This document shows, piece by piece, positions 23,361 through 34,765 of a stretch of 64,000 nt of DNA. The stretch lies in assembly GCF_000283155.1 (NCBI RefSeq), contig NW_004454193.1, positions 12,792,413 through 12,856,412 of the forward strand. The letters run 5' to 3'. Made by a program: the position numbers and the translations under genes. This stretch comes from Ceratotherium simum simum (taxonomy: Eukaryota > Chordata > Mammalia > Perissodactyla > Rhinocerotidae). Position 1 is the stretch's first letter, and every line of letters begins with the position of its first letter. The notes beneath the pieces are model-generated. The model saw nothing but the letters and a program-made list of their open reading frames with translations. It made no database searches and was not told the DNA's origin.

Positions 23361-23613
23361 AGGAGGGGCCGAGCCCATGGGGTAGCAGTTAAGTGCGCAT
23401 GCTCTGCTGCTGGCAGCACCGGGTTCAGATCCTGGGTGCACACTGAGGCACTGCTTGTCAGGCCATGCTGTGGCCGCGTCCCATATAAAGTGGAGGGAGA
23501 TAGGCACAGATGTTAGCCCAGGGCCAGTCTTCCTCAGCAAAAAAAGGAGGATTGGCATGGATGTTAGCTCAGGGCTGATCTTCCTTACAAAAAAACAAAA
23601 AAAAGAAAGAAAG
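23361..23613 (+). mobile_element. ERE SINE, two tail units
   Basis: The head 'ggggccgagcccatggggtagcagttaag' (23365 on) is followed by the B-box-like 'gggttcagatcctggg' and a 'gtcccatataaagtggaggg' body. Two tail units are present: 'gatgttagcccagggccag' (23511 on) and 'gatgttagctcagggctgatc'. An A-rich tail follows. An exact 11-base target duplication, aaaaaatctgg, lies at 23350-23360 and 23614-23624. Confidence 0.93.
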
Positions 23614-23839
23614 AAAAAATCTGGGGCAAATGCTAAGCCACACGAGATAACAGGTATAAACCAGGACTATCCTGGGAAAACCAAGAATTATATTCCCTGT
23701 ACACAGAAATATTTGAAAAGGTGCCCACTATTAGTCATCCAGGACATGCAAATTAAAAACCATTCTCTTTTGAAATATGATGTTCTATCTGAATAGATTA
23801 TGGTTTTCACCACCTAACCGACTCTCTGCTTTTGACCTT

Positions 23840-23995
23840 GTTCCACTACCATCTCAACAACAGGGTGATTTTTTTGTAGAATACTGTATTCATTGCTGTA
23901 TTCTTAGAGGATGGAACAGTACCTGACACACAGTAGGTACTCATTTAATATTTATCAATTGATGGAATAAATAAATGAATGCCAAGAAATATAAA
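23840..23995 (+). mobile_element. L2 LINE 3' end
   Basis: 'ggatggaacagtacctgacacacagtaggtactcatttaatatttatc...aaataaatgaatg' is the characteristic L2 3' terminus. Confidence 0.65.
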
Positions 23996-25939
23996 TAAGT
24001 TAAGCTGGCATAAATGTTCAAAATTTCCAAATCCATTTTTCCTTGTGGTAAAACCTAAGTTAAACATATTAGTTCCAATTGACATCCTGAAAGGTTCAAT
24101 GGGATGGCATTGAGATAACCTCTAGGGTACAATGTGTACCCAGCTGAACTAGCTGGGACTCGCTGGAACACCCACTTCTCTTTTGAAATATCCAAATGTC
24201 ATTGATATTGACAACGATTCCTTGCAAACATGAATCTTTTAGCTCTTATAGATAATTTAGAGCAAAGTAAATTTAGTAAATATCTAACAACAAGAAAAAT
24301 ATGGTGACATGATTCATGGCGAAGTGATTTGAGAAAAGATAGCCATAAAAGTATTATTAAAAAAAGATTTCAAATACATTGGATTAGAAATAAGTGTGAC
24401 TGATTTGTCCTACTTTGGATAATGTGGACAATGATTAGCTACTTGGATGAATGACTTAATTTCTCCAGAATTCTTTAAAATGATTATTTACATTAAGTGA
24501 CAGATATTGATTAGATCATCTCTAAAGACACCACCAGCTTAAACGAGGCTATGACTTTAAAGGTTTCCTTAGAAAATGAATTTAGATGCTGTCAAAAAAT
24601 TTGGCCTCATGAATATTATATGGGCATGAAAAGTGTATATAGGTTGCTGCCAGAGAATTACATTGGATCTTAAAAAAAGAGTTGAAGGAAATTTTAGAGG
24701 TCAATAATCAAGCTCAAGTATGAACTCATTATGGACAGAAATTCTACAATCTTGTGTTGCCATGACCAAACAAGATGCCCATCACAAAAAGACATACAAT
24801 TACTATTTACAAGTAAATTAATTAATCCAAGCTAACCACTCAGTATAGGAGCTTCAGTTCTAGTATTTCTGACATGTAGCTTTCCTTCTCAATAATTATG
24901 ATCGACACAGAGGTAGAGAACCAATGCATAGAAATGCATTCATGAACTTGAAAACATCATATAGTTAGTGAATATGCAGTTAATTAATATGGTGTATATC
25001 AGTGCTCATATTAAATATATCTCTCAGATTTAAGTTTACAAAGTCGATGCTCTTCAAAAAAACTCAGGCAATTTCCATATGGAATTGCTCAATGAAGAAA
25101 AGAAAGAATACATTTGTATTGAGCTCATATTTCTGGTATTCACAACAGTCAACTTGTGTCTATATTGTTTTTATTTGATTTTCATTGGCTCAACATTCTT
25201 TAATTAATGGCAGACACTCCTGTTCTGTTGATATGATACTGAAGTCTTCTTGCACGGACTGTATTTTAAAAGCCTCCCATATATGGGTAACATGGGGTGG
25301 GTCAATGATACATTATCAATGATGCTCCTTCTGCCACTGTGGAGAAAGGCAAATGAGTCTTCAAGTAACTCTTTGAGAGAACTACATAGTATTTTGTTGT
25401 TGTCATTATTTTCTATCACATGCTGAAAACAAATTTTAAAAATTGAATCTTTGCTCATTTAAATGTATCTCAAATGATTACTTATCCCATAAGAACATAA
25501 AGATTACGCTTAAAAAAGTTGGAAAAGACAAAAAACAAATTCAGAAAGTCATATGAATAATATAACTACATCTGTGTTTTGTCAATAAAACTTGATGAGG
25601 CAGAAATTGTATTTTCTCCTTGAGGCACTGAAACTAGTGTACTCATAATGCTATGATTGTATTCCCGGTGTCATGAACGAGGTTAAAAACTATATCTACA
25701 GCATTATTCCTAGCATCCAGAATAGTAATGTACTAGCAGGGGGTTATCTCTTCTGGGCTGGAAGAATTGAATTTGGGAAAATGAGGAGAATGTGGGTAAT
25801 TAATCTAATTCAGACACCTGAGAACTTTTAAAAAACAAACACTACCTATGTACATAAAAGTTTTCCTTTTTCCTAGAGAAGTTTATTTTGCTCTTTAAGA
25901 TTGACAAGGCAGACTCAGTCTGATCTACAGATACAAATC
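23996..25939. other. Long unique stretch
   Basis: AT-rich DNA without recognised repeats or genes. The 84-codon minus-strand frame at 25204-25458 shows no domain. Confidence 0.45.
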
Positions 25940-26125
25940 AACATGTCTCAAATTGTGGTTCCAGGCCACCTATATAAGAATCACTTGAAAAGCTAATTGA
26001 AATGCAGATTCCCTGACCACAACCTTAAAAGTAATGACTCACAATTTCTGGGAAAAGGCCCAGATATTTGCAATTTAAATTCCCTCTTGATTCTGCTACA
26101 CACTAAAGAATGTGAAATACTCCAC
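25940..26125 (+). mobile_element. MER5-like hAT fossil (copy 1 of 3)
   Basis: 'gtctcaaattgtggttccaggcc' and 'agaatcacttgaaaagctaattgaaatgcagattccctgacc' follow the MER5 layout ('ctcaaa...agaatcacctgg...aaatgcagattcctggccc'). The 3' half is more diverged. Confidence 0.55.
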
Positions 26126-26130
26126 TACAC

Positions 26131-26315
26131 CAGTGGTTCTCAAACTATACCATGCACCAGAATTACCTGAGGGACTTGTTAAAACACAGATTACTGGTCT
26201 CACCCCAGAGTTTCTGATTTGTCATATAGAGGTGGAGTTTGGGAACTGCTATTTCTAACAAATTCTTGAGTGAGCCGATGCTACTAGCCAAAGAATGATA
26301 GTTTGAGAACTACTG
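26131..26315 (+). mobile_element. MER5-like hAT fossil (copy 2 of 3)
   Basis: A nearly full-length copy starts 'cagtggttctcaaactatac' and contains 'accagaattacctgaggg' and 'gttaaaacacagattactgg'. It ends 'gtttgagaactactg', so the terminal inverted repeats (cagtggttctcaaac / gtttgagaactactg) are clear. This is a non-autonomous element with no coding capacity. Confidence 0.9.
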
Positions 26316-26324
26316 CTCCCCAAC

Positions 26325-26513
26325 AATGCTTTTCAAACTTCAGTATGTACAAGAATTCACCTGGAGATTTTGTTAAAACAAAGATTCTAGGGCCCTAACC
26401 TCAAGATATTTTGATTCAGTAGATCTACAGTGGGGTCTGTTAATTTATATTTCTAACAAGTTCCCCAATAACGACTTATGCCGCTAGGTTGAGGACCACG
26501 AATCTTGAACACT
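26325..26513 (+). mobile_element. MER5-like hAT fossil (copy 3 of 3)
   Basis: 'aatgcttttcaaacttcagtatg', 'agaattcacctggagattttgttaaaac', 'tttgattcagtagatctacagtgggg', 'atttctaacaagttccc' and 'gttgaggaccacgaatc' follow the MER5 consensus from end to end. It has the same orientation as, and is almost adjacent to, copy 2. Confidence 0.82.
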
Positions 26514-28034
26514 GTTAAGCACTTGCACTATAGAATTGCATCAATTACATTTTCCCTGGTTTGTCCATTCATTTCCAGTTCACTAAATGAGATAAAAAAA
26601 AAATACTAAGGGAAAATATTTGTTTGTTTTCAATTCTATTAGCAGCAAAGCAGTTATGAACAAATTGTGTTCTAGAGGCCAGTTGCTGGCTACCTGGGAT
26701 GGCCATTTCAGGAGGACACTCATCATAAAACTGGAGAAATTGAACCTCTTTCAACTCCTCCTTCCTATTCAGCTACCAATCCTAGAGTCTTGTTCTGATT
26801 GTGTCATTTGGCACTTCACTGGTTGGGACTAGAATAAAAGAGATCTATCAGGTGCCTATCAGCTTAGCTGTCATCACAGATTAAGCTTTGTCTGGGTGTG
26901 GTGTGAGAGACTGACCAGCAGGATGCACGGTGTCAGTTGGGAAATTTAAAAGGAAATAAAATGTAATGAAATATATCCAAATGATGACTGCTACTAATGA
27001 GATAAATATCTTATTTAAAAAATTGTACAATTCAAAGTAAACACCCTAAGCAATCTTTCACTTTGTTGAAAATAAACTTTTCTGTTGCATTTAAAATAAC
27101 AACAATCAAAAGCAAATTAATAGAAAATAATACACATTTTGAGGGAAAAATTTCACAAATTAGGTAGCTTACAAAACTAATCAAAGAAAATCTAATTTTT
27201 CTTTTTCTCAAATGTTTCTTGCTAGTCATGTGAAAGCTGGCCAATGGTGCAAAATGGCAAACAAATAATACAGTATGTGATGAATATATTGTTTCTAGAA
27301 GTTTAGCAAATAAAAGAAGCCATCTTGATAAGAAAATAATGTCATTGCAGATGATATATTATCTATGTGTAAATATAGTATTCGGGTTGACCTAAAAACA
27401 TTTTTTTAACATGGTTTAGGAGATCTGCCATGGGCCCAAATAAAATTTCAATGCTTTGGTAATGCCACTTCTCAAAACTGAGCAAATAGGTTTCTGGTTA
27501 CTAATAAACAATATTGGTTGTTTCTTTTTCTAGAAGTTTTCAACGTTAAGGAATTGTCCTACCACCACCACCACCACCTCCTTACCCTCGCCCCAATACA
27601 CACATACAACCTTGGCAAACATGAAAATGCAGCTCTGGTTTTATAATGAACAACGGTGAGGGAAATAGATAGACAAAAATATATTTATGCAAAAGAAAGG
27701 GAATGAAACATATTTTACACCAAGTTAACCTAGTTTCAGTCATAAACAAACAGAAGGCAGAAAATTATTTAAATGAGGTACAATTCAAAATCTTATTTAA
27801 CTGTCAGAACAATTTGCAAGAAATTCACTTTATAAAGGAAAATACTGTGATAGAGGGAGAGGCTAATATTTGGCTAATCTGGTAGCTTATAGGAATTATG
27901 ACTAGTTCTTTATGTATGTTATCTAATTTCATTTTCAGAATGGTAATCTATGAAATGGACCTCTGGCAAGCTGAAGCAACTCTCCCTCGATTTGGAAAAA
28001 TACCCACTTCAAAGGTTCTAGAGCATATTATAGA
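26514..28034. other. Unique non-coding sequence
   Basis: No gene recognised. A small (CCA)n run sits at 27560-27578. A mariner-end-like string near 27378 was examined and rejected. Confidence 0.4.
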
Positions 28035-28110
28035 AGCTAGTGCCTAGAAAATGATTAGCACTGTGCCTGGCATATGACAGCTGTTCAATATATGCTTGTC
28101 ATTATTACTT
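28035..28110 (+). mobile_element. MIR 3' fragment
   Basis: 'agcactgtgcctggcatatgacagctgttcaatatatgcttgtcattattac' matches the MIR 3' end. Confidence 0.6.
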
Positions 28111-28134
28111 TTAAAACTCTTTTTTCTTGACTCT

Positions 28135-28275
28135 CTTTATATATACAGACACAAAGTTTATGTGTGTATATATCTATTTGTGTATATATGGATACATATA
28201 TCTTTTATATATGTGTGTATATACATGTATATGCCTTGTATATGTATATACAGAGGTACCATTATATTATATATG
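28135..28275. repeat. AT/TATG-rich simple sequence
   Basis: A degenerate mixture of TATA, TATG and GTGTATA units, including tatatgtgtgtatatacatg. The 61-codon frame across it is an artefact of the repeat. Confidence 0.75.
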
Positions 28276-29529
28276 GGATAAAAAATTTATATTTCTGTCC
28301 TTCTAATAAGAGCAATTCAGTATAGACGCTAGCGATTAAAGAATTCTAATTTATAGACTTTGGAAAGGTATTTCTGAAATGATACAAGTATGGATTTATG
28401 TCTTCTTTGCATAAAATACTGCATTTATATCAGCAATGATTCTTTGTCCATCTCTAAAGTGTTCTCAAATGATACTTTCCCTTGTTACAAGAGATATAAA
28501 TTTGTACTTATAAGATAAATGAGATAGGTTTAAAAATCGGCTTTGCAAACTTCCAGACACACAATGGTATGCTGGCAAATATGCCTACAAGGATAAAAAT
28601 GCATATGTTAAAACAAACATTACTGATGGCATTGATTATCTGAATTCAAGTAAGCATAGAGATGCTTAAAATAGACACTAAAATATTTCAATTTTATTGC
28701 CAATTTTGTATATTAACATGAAATGGCATTGGTTTTCAGGAAGCTATTATATTTATGAAATCTTTTCCCGAAATGTATCATGAATCTTCCAAAGGCTGAA
28801 TAATCTGAAAAATAAAAAGCAATTATAAAACCTGGTGACCAAAGATGTGTTTGCAAATGCCAATAGTCACAGATGAAATTTTAGGAGATTATGATAATAT
28901 TGATTTGTTTTGAGATAATGTTCTCTTGCATCAATAGCAATAAAAGATGGGTGAGGAATGATTAGATGCTCCGTGACAGGAGACTGTCTTGGGAAATATG
29001 TATACAGATCCATTTTTAATTTTGGAGATTCTGTAATCCATTTTCATTTCAGCTCATAATACCTTGATAGTGGGCTGCAGGAAAAATGCTATTAAGATTA
29101 CTTGTTTATACAATTTTCTGCAGTAAATGAATTGATCTTTCCACTTATTTGATTTGTGATGATGGCATTTGTCATATTTCCTTAGGACTGCAATCCAAAT
29201 TTAAAGAAACCTCTGGCACAAGGAGTGACAGGAAAAATAATGAAAGCTTGCTTCCAGTGTAATTCTTGATGGATGCTATCATTATTTCTTTTATTTGCTT
29301 AAAGGTTTTATTTAGGCATACTTTTTAAAAAAAGAAACACTTTTCCACGTAGGGGAAAAATATTTTTAAATAACTAAGGTATTAAGTAGTCTTTCTTGGG
29401 GTAGTATTCCTACTTTACGTTTTTACCCAATACTAAAACTTCCAGAAGATACAACTTACTCATCTCAAGAAGGAGCTTTTTTCATATTGAGGGCTGGGAA
29501 GATCCAACGGCTTAAAGTAAAATGTGATG
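28276..29529. other. Unique non-coding sequence, candidate conserved segment
   Basis: No repeats recognised in about 1.2 kb. The segment 28690-29290 is rich in TAAT, GATTA and TTAAT homeodomain-like motifs (see findings). Confidence 0.4.
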
Positions 29530-29830
29530 ATGGGCCGGCCCCGTGGCTTAGCAGTTAAGTGCGCGTGCTCCGCTACTGGCGGCCCGGGTTCGGATCCTGG
29601 GCGCGCACCGATGCACCGCTTCTCTGGCCATGCTGAGGCCGTGTCCCACATACAGCAACTAGAAGGATGTGCAACTATGACATACAACTATCTACTGGGG
29701 CTTTGGGGAAAAAAAGGAAGAGGATTGGCAATAGGTGTTAGCTCAGAGCCGGTCTTCCTCAGCAAAAAGAGGAGGATTAGCACAGATGTTAGCTCAGGGC
29801 TGATCTTCCTCACAAAAAAAAAAAAAAAAA
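29530..29830 (+). mobile_element. ERE1-like SINE, full length, two tail units
   Basis: This is the longest ERE in the window, about 300 bases. A GC-rich tRNA-like head (29532-29610) leads into the 'catacagcaactagaagg...ctatctactggggctttgggg' body. Two tail units follow: 'gttagctcagagccggtc' and 'gttagctcagggctgatc'. A poly(A) tract ends at 29830. An exact 13-base target duplication, gtaaaatgtgatg, lies at 29517-29529 and 29831-29843. The good match and exact duplication indicate a young insertion. Confidence 0.96.
29544..29597 (+). promoter_or_regulatory. Internal pol III promoter (A and B boxes) of ERE
   Basis: The A-box-like TGGCTTAGCAG (29544-29554) and B-box GGTTCGGATCC (29587-29597) lie in the tRNA-derived head at tRNA-like spacing. 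Both fit the pol III type 2 consensus. Whether the copy is transcribed is unknown. Confidence 0.7.
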
Positions 29831-29843
29831 GTAAAATGTGATG

Positions 29844-30029
29844 GAGTTCAGGTATAGATGACCTAGAGGGACAGGAAGAAAATATAGTCAAATACCTTTG
29901 AAAAATATACAAAAAATATAAAGGAAAAATAAATATAACTAACTCTGGTTATAGAAGCTAAGCCTCATCCCAAGTAAGCATGGAATATTTGGACCAACAG
30001 AGCCTATTTAGCTTGACAGTGTGATTATT
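29844..30029. other. Unique non-coding sequence
   Basis: Short flank between the ERE and the next MIR; nothing recognised. Confidence 0.35.
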
Positions 30030-30190
30030 TTTGAAAGCAGAATTCTTAGGTACAATTTCAAACTGTGCGGTCTCCTAGCTTCCTGACCATGGGTGAGTGA
30101 TTTAATCTCTCTGTGTTTCAGATTAGTGATCTCTAAACTGAGGGTCATAATTGTCCCAAAATACATATTTGTTGTGATGATTATCAATGA
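30030..30190 (+). mobile_element. MIR SINE
   Basis: 'caatttcaaactgtgcgg', 'cttcctgaccatgggtgagtgatttaatctctctgtgtttcag' and 'gttgtgatgattatcaatgatga' follow MIR order. Confidence 0.7.
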
Positions 30191-30894
30191 TGATAGCAAT
30201 GGTGATGATGATAGTGATATTAGAGGCCATTACAAATCTTGCTCCTGGAAAGTAGAACATACCAGTAGTAAGAAAGAGGAAATAATAGTCAACTAACACC
30301 ATTCTGCTATGTCTGTTAGTATCTTCTGGCAAATACACCTTTTTATTTATTTATTTTTTTTTGACTCCAGATATCTCTCTGGATCCCTCCCAATCCCACG
30401 ACACTCCAGTCTTTGCTCAGGTGGCTACTTCCTATTTCATGTGACAGGAAGTGGGAGTGCTAAACAACTAGTCCTCAGGAGAGTGGGAGGAGGGCTTGCT
30501 TTATATAGCACTTGCCAATTTCTGTGGTGTAAATACTCCCAACATAACCAATTGCAAGCTACCATTGGTTTAACAGTCACTTCACAAAATACTTAAAAAT
30601 GTAACAACTGACTTTTATGAGCCAGTATGAGCTGACTCTACACACTATTACCAAGTCTTTACATTTTTAATCCTTGCTGGTCTGTTAGACTCCCCTTTCA
30701 AAAACCACCTCGCTTTTACAGCAGTGTCTGTGTGATGGCTCTTTCCAGTGATCGGTTTTTGCTCCCTGTTAAATATATTTGCTTCCCTTCTTTAATGGTT
30801 TTAGTAATAGCACAAATAACAGGTTGGTTACCTAAAAAAGCCATGAAACTAAAAGATTCATGAAAGCACCCATCTATTCAGTTTTATTTACTGC
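30191..30894. other. Unique non-coding sequence
   Basis: A T-rich run sits at 30341-30362. The segment 30395-30600 may be an ancient repeat but was not assignable. The 95-codon open frame at 30309-30596 shows no domain. Confidence 0.35.
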
Positions 30895-31200
30895 CCTCTA
30901 CCTACATGACTCTGGGTGTCCAACGGTGAGCAAAAACAGACAAGGTGTTTGACCTCATGGAGCTTATATTTTATTAGAGAAAAAAACTAATAAAAACATA
31001 CAGATAAAATACAAAAATTAAGCTGGTATGTGCTTTGGAATAGATTTACATGGTCAAGTAAGTCAGCAAGAGCAGAGACAGCTGCCAAGGAAGTGAGGCT
31101 TGAGCTGAAATCTGAAGAAAGCATAGGAAGTAACTACAACAAAAAGGAGAGAATGGAGCATTTCAGGCACAGGGAATGATGTAGGCAAATAGCAGAGGTA
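30895..31200 (+). mobile_element. Ancient mammalian-wide repeat, class uncertain
   Basis: 'aacggtgagcaaaaacagacaaggtgtttgacctcatggagcttatatttta', 'gaggcttgagctgaaatctgaa' and 'gcatttcaggcacaggg' match a familiar ancient mammalian repeat that carries the string 'ctcatggagcttacattcta'. I cannot confidently name its family (L2-type LINE or another old element). Confidence 0.5.
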
Positions 31201-31984
31201 TGTAAGCGTCACCTGGCAAGTGGCAAGGACGACGAGATTTTTAAAAGGAGTGACAGAACATCACTATGTATGTTTTTTTTAACAAAAACATCTAGCATAG
31301 CAAGCCTTTTCTCATTGGCCAAACTAAAGAATGTAACACAATTTGGCCACTTGACTCTTTGCCCAGGTGTACTGTTAGTGACACAACTGAAACTTTTTTT
31401 TCTGATTTTCATTTAATGTAATTTTTTTAAAGAAACTCAACTATAGTATTATGAAAATAAAACATTAAATGTGAATCAACCTGGAAAAACCTGAAGGTGA
31501 TTCTCTGATAAGAATAAATGGTAATAACATATTTTCCCACTAAATTTTTTAATAGAATGTACTTGAGAAAAATGAATTTGATGAAATATCTAGAGTTCTG
31601 AAACACATATTAATGCCACATGTGACAGTGCTCACTTCTGCCTTACAATCTGCTTCCGTTTTCCCCAACAAAGTGATGGCTAAAGGAAGGTATTCCTTCC
31701 ATCCCTTCCCGCCTATAGCTAATTTATGTCATACTGTATTATTTATTAGCTAATGCAAAAAAAAATACAATAAAATCTATTTTACTTTCTTATAGATAAT
31801 GTGATTAATTATTAAAAAGAGGAATGAAATTATGTAACTAAATACAGAGCTATCCAAGGGAAGCCAGGTTTTCTCCAAATCTGTATAGCTATCTAGCTTT
31901 CTCTTGTGAATCCCTGCTCGTACATACACAACTCTATTTATACAAACACATCCAGAGACACAAATGCACTTATACACATAATGA
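31201..31984. other. Unique non-coding sequence
   Basis: No gene recognised. Confidence 0.4.
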
Positions 31985-32135
31985 TAGAAACTGACATTAA
32001 TGGAGAGCTGACCGTGATGTAACCAATGTGGCTCTGAGCACTTGAAAGGCAATATCATGTCTATTCCTTATAATATCTCATATTGAATATAGAATTGTTA
32101 ACTCTATTTCACAGATGAAAGGATGAAAGAGGGTA
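31985..32135 (+). mobile_element. MIR SINE fragment
   Basis: 'attaatggagagctgaccgtgatg...ctctgagcacttgaa...ctctatttcacagatgaaaggatgaa' matches MIR. A second, weaker MIR-like stretch lies at 32335-32480 ('ttttatagatgagcaagataatgaa'). Confidence 0.55.
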
Positions 32136-34495
32136 AAAAGAAGCATTTGAGAAATTAGGAAGGAAGAAGTTTTCCAATTGTAAAGGGGTCTGGAGCAAAT
32201 CTCAAAATTTCACTAACATGACAGACATAGCAGCAAATCATTCTCAGTCTGTTTGAGCAGTAAAAACATAAGTTTTGAGTAAAAAAAACAAACATCAAAA
32301 CACATAACTGTACTTCTAGACTACTTTGCAAACAGAACAGACATTATGGGGGATATTATTATTTTTTTACTCTTTTTTATAGATGAGCAAGATAATGAAG
32401 TATCTAGCCAAGGAAAATTAGTTATTCAAATATCCAAGAAAAGATCAAGTCTTAGAATTAAGCTTGTAAACTGAAGACCAAGCAAAAAATTGCAAACAGC
32501 ACTGGTGGTAAATAGATCCTAGTTTGACAGGTCTCAGTAGATACCTTCTCCTAGGACATATTAGAATCAAGAATTACAAGCAGTTTCCCTTGCTTCGGTT
32601 TTCTTGTTTACATTAACTACTGGAGCTCTTTAGAGCTTAAATGCTATAAGGATACCAGAGTCTTGCTGATTGTACTAACATAGTGTATGCACAGCAACTT
32701 TTTTAGGAAGCATAACAGTTTTAGCAAAGATGCCTTGGGCATATTATCAAGATGCTATTAGAAGAATGCTGCTTTCATAGTTATTGATTCTCATATGTAT
32801 ATAGCAAGAACTGAACATTCATACGTATTTGTTTATTGGCATTATGTTATAAATATCTTTGAGTTGTACACAGGGCCAATATCAGCCAAGAAAAACAGAA
32901 GGCTAATTGCACCAAAATGGGACTATCCCTGGATATATGGGACTTACCTTCATTATCTTCAGTTGACTCTTCGGAAGCATTCTAAACTTACTTCAACGAG
33001 GCTGTCATGCAAAGTGATTTTTGAGATAATATTAAAATATTGCATCATATAATTATGATGATAAATAAGCCAATACATTTATTCATTCAAAATCACTTAT
33101 TTATCTTCCTTTGCACTACTTTTGGAGGTGGTGGTGATCTCTTATCTGAAAACATGGCCAGATTTAAGCTTCTTTTGAAATCTAAGAGCATATAAAGTAC
33201 AGAAAGTATATCTGACATTAGTAAAAAACCACTGTGTCAAAATTAGACACTGATAATAGCATGCAGGAGCAAAAAAAAGAAAATCAAGGGCCAGATTTTA
33301 AAGTTCAATATTGATTATGAAAGCAACACAATGACAAAGAACATGCGCCTAGCAGCTCCTAGCAGTTGCTAGCATCAACAATAAATAACAAAGAAGGTGG
33401 CTGATGTGAAACATTTCCTATTGTACAAAATTGGGCACACCATTTTCTCCAAGACCAATAAAATCATTTTGGGAAGAGCAGCTAAGCTGGCCATCAGGAT
33501 TGCCAATCCTGATATAGGAGAGCCAAACAAAGAAAATAAAATTATGAACTCTGTTTTCTTAGAACCTAGTAGAACTCTTACATATTATAGATGTGTAATA
33601 CATAATGTTTTAAAAGTAAAGACAAGTAAGCATAACTCCTTTGCTTATGGCCTAGGAATTATACTGACAGTAGTCAAATATTTACTTCTTGGAAGTGAAT
33701 TAGGTATTGGAAACCACCAAAAAAGTTTTATAATTGGAATTATGAAGACTTAGAATTCTAATTCCAAGAGTATTGAGCAATACTCTTATTTTCTTGGCAT
33801 CATATATTACCGTCTGGCAAACCAAATTTGTTTGCATAGCTTATAAATTGGTTTGATATTCAATAGCAATAAGGAAATAAATATTATTCAATAATAAGAT
33901 GGGAGAAGAGGTAGGATACTAATACTAACAATGTATAAGACAACACTTAGAATTGAAGTAGCTTCACTATGGTGAAGGAGAAAAAAATATCTACCCAGTA
34001 ATTATAAAACATAAGATAAGCACCAGCATATAGTTTCAAACGATTTGATAATAACTGAGGCACGATTAATTTGTTAAGGCATGGGGAAGTAGTGTACACT
34101 TAGCGGAATGAATACTTGAGGATGTCTTAAAGGATGAGTAAGATCTATCAATGTAGAGCATGAGGAAACAGGTACTCTTGGAATGTATGAAGAAATGGCA
34201 TGATCAGATTTCTGGACATATGAAAACATATGCTATGTTCATGGTGAGAAAAATAATTAAAGTAACTCATGATATATCAAACTCTTTATGGGAGACATGA
34301 AGAATAATTGTGCCACAGCAGAGACTGCTAATATCTTTTCTTCTTTGACTGAATAATAAAAGAACACTTACATTGCTATGGGTGGTAATATGCCCAGATA
34401 ACACCATCTCAGTATTGAGCCTCGCTAGCTGATTGACATGTCCAATGAGATGTAATAAGAAGTCATTAAGTAGGACTTCCACAAAATCTCTTTAA
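32136..34495. other. Unique AT-rich sequence with a 118-codon open frame
   Basis: The plus-strand open frame 33397-33753 starts with ATG but shows no recognisable domain, and it lies in AT-rich DNA where such lengths occur by chance. A perfect 10-base inverted repeat follows its stop (33766-33787). Small clustered ctagcag motifs sit at 33347-33373. No repeat family was recognised apart from the MIR-like scrap at 32335-32480. Confidence 0.4.
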
Positions 34496-34499
34496 AAGA

Positions 34500-34765
34500 A
34501 ACTCAATTGGCAGGTCTGTTTTGCCCTTCCCTTTTCCTCTTCCTTCCTGCCTTAAACATTAATTTGATGATTGGTGTTCTAGCAGCCATATTTCAGCATG
34601 AGAACAAGTGTCGCATCTTAGGGATAGAAGAGTTTAGGACTGGTCACAGTGACTCTTAGGACTCACAATGTCAGGTTTGGAAAGCCTACCTCTGTGCTTT
34701 TAGTTATATGTGAGAAAAATCAATCCATGTCTTGTTTAATTTAACATTTTTAAGCTGCAAGTTAT
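34500..34765 (+). mobile_element. MaLR-like LTR fragment (tentative)
   Basis: 'ccttttcctcttccttcctgcc' and 'ttgatgattggtgttctagcagccatatttc' lead to 'cctacctctgtgcttttagttatatgtgagaaaaatcaatccatgtcttgttta'. This resembles the 3' half of an old MLT1-type LTR on the plus strand. Confidence 0.45.

Noticed and set aside
23340..23796. Overlapping open frames of 72 and 113 codons
   Set aside because: Most of both frames is ERE SINE sequence; similar peptides recur at other ERE copies (29524, 44307, 62122).
27375..27415. Mariner terminal repeat (tattcgggttgacctaaaaa)
   Set aside because: No matching inverted end or TA duplication was found downstream; the similarity is limited to about 20 bases.
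29530..29610. A functional tRNA gene
   Set aside because: The A and B boxes are tRNA-like, but the rest does not form a cloverleaf with mature ends. The sequence continues into the ERE body and poly(A) tail.
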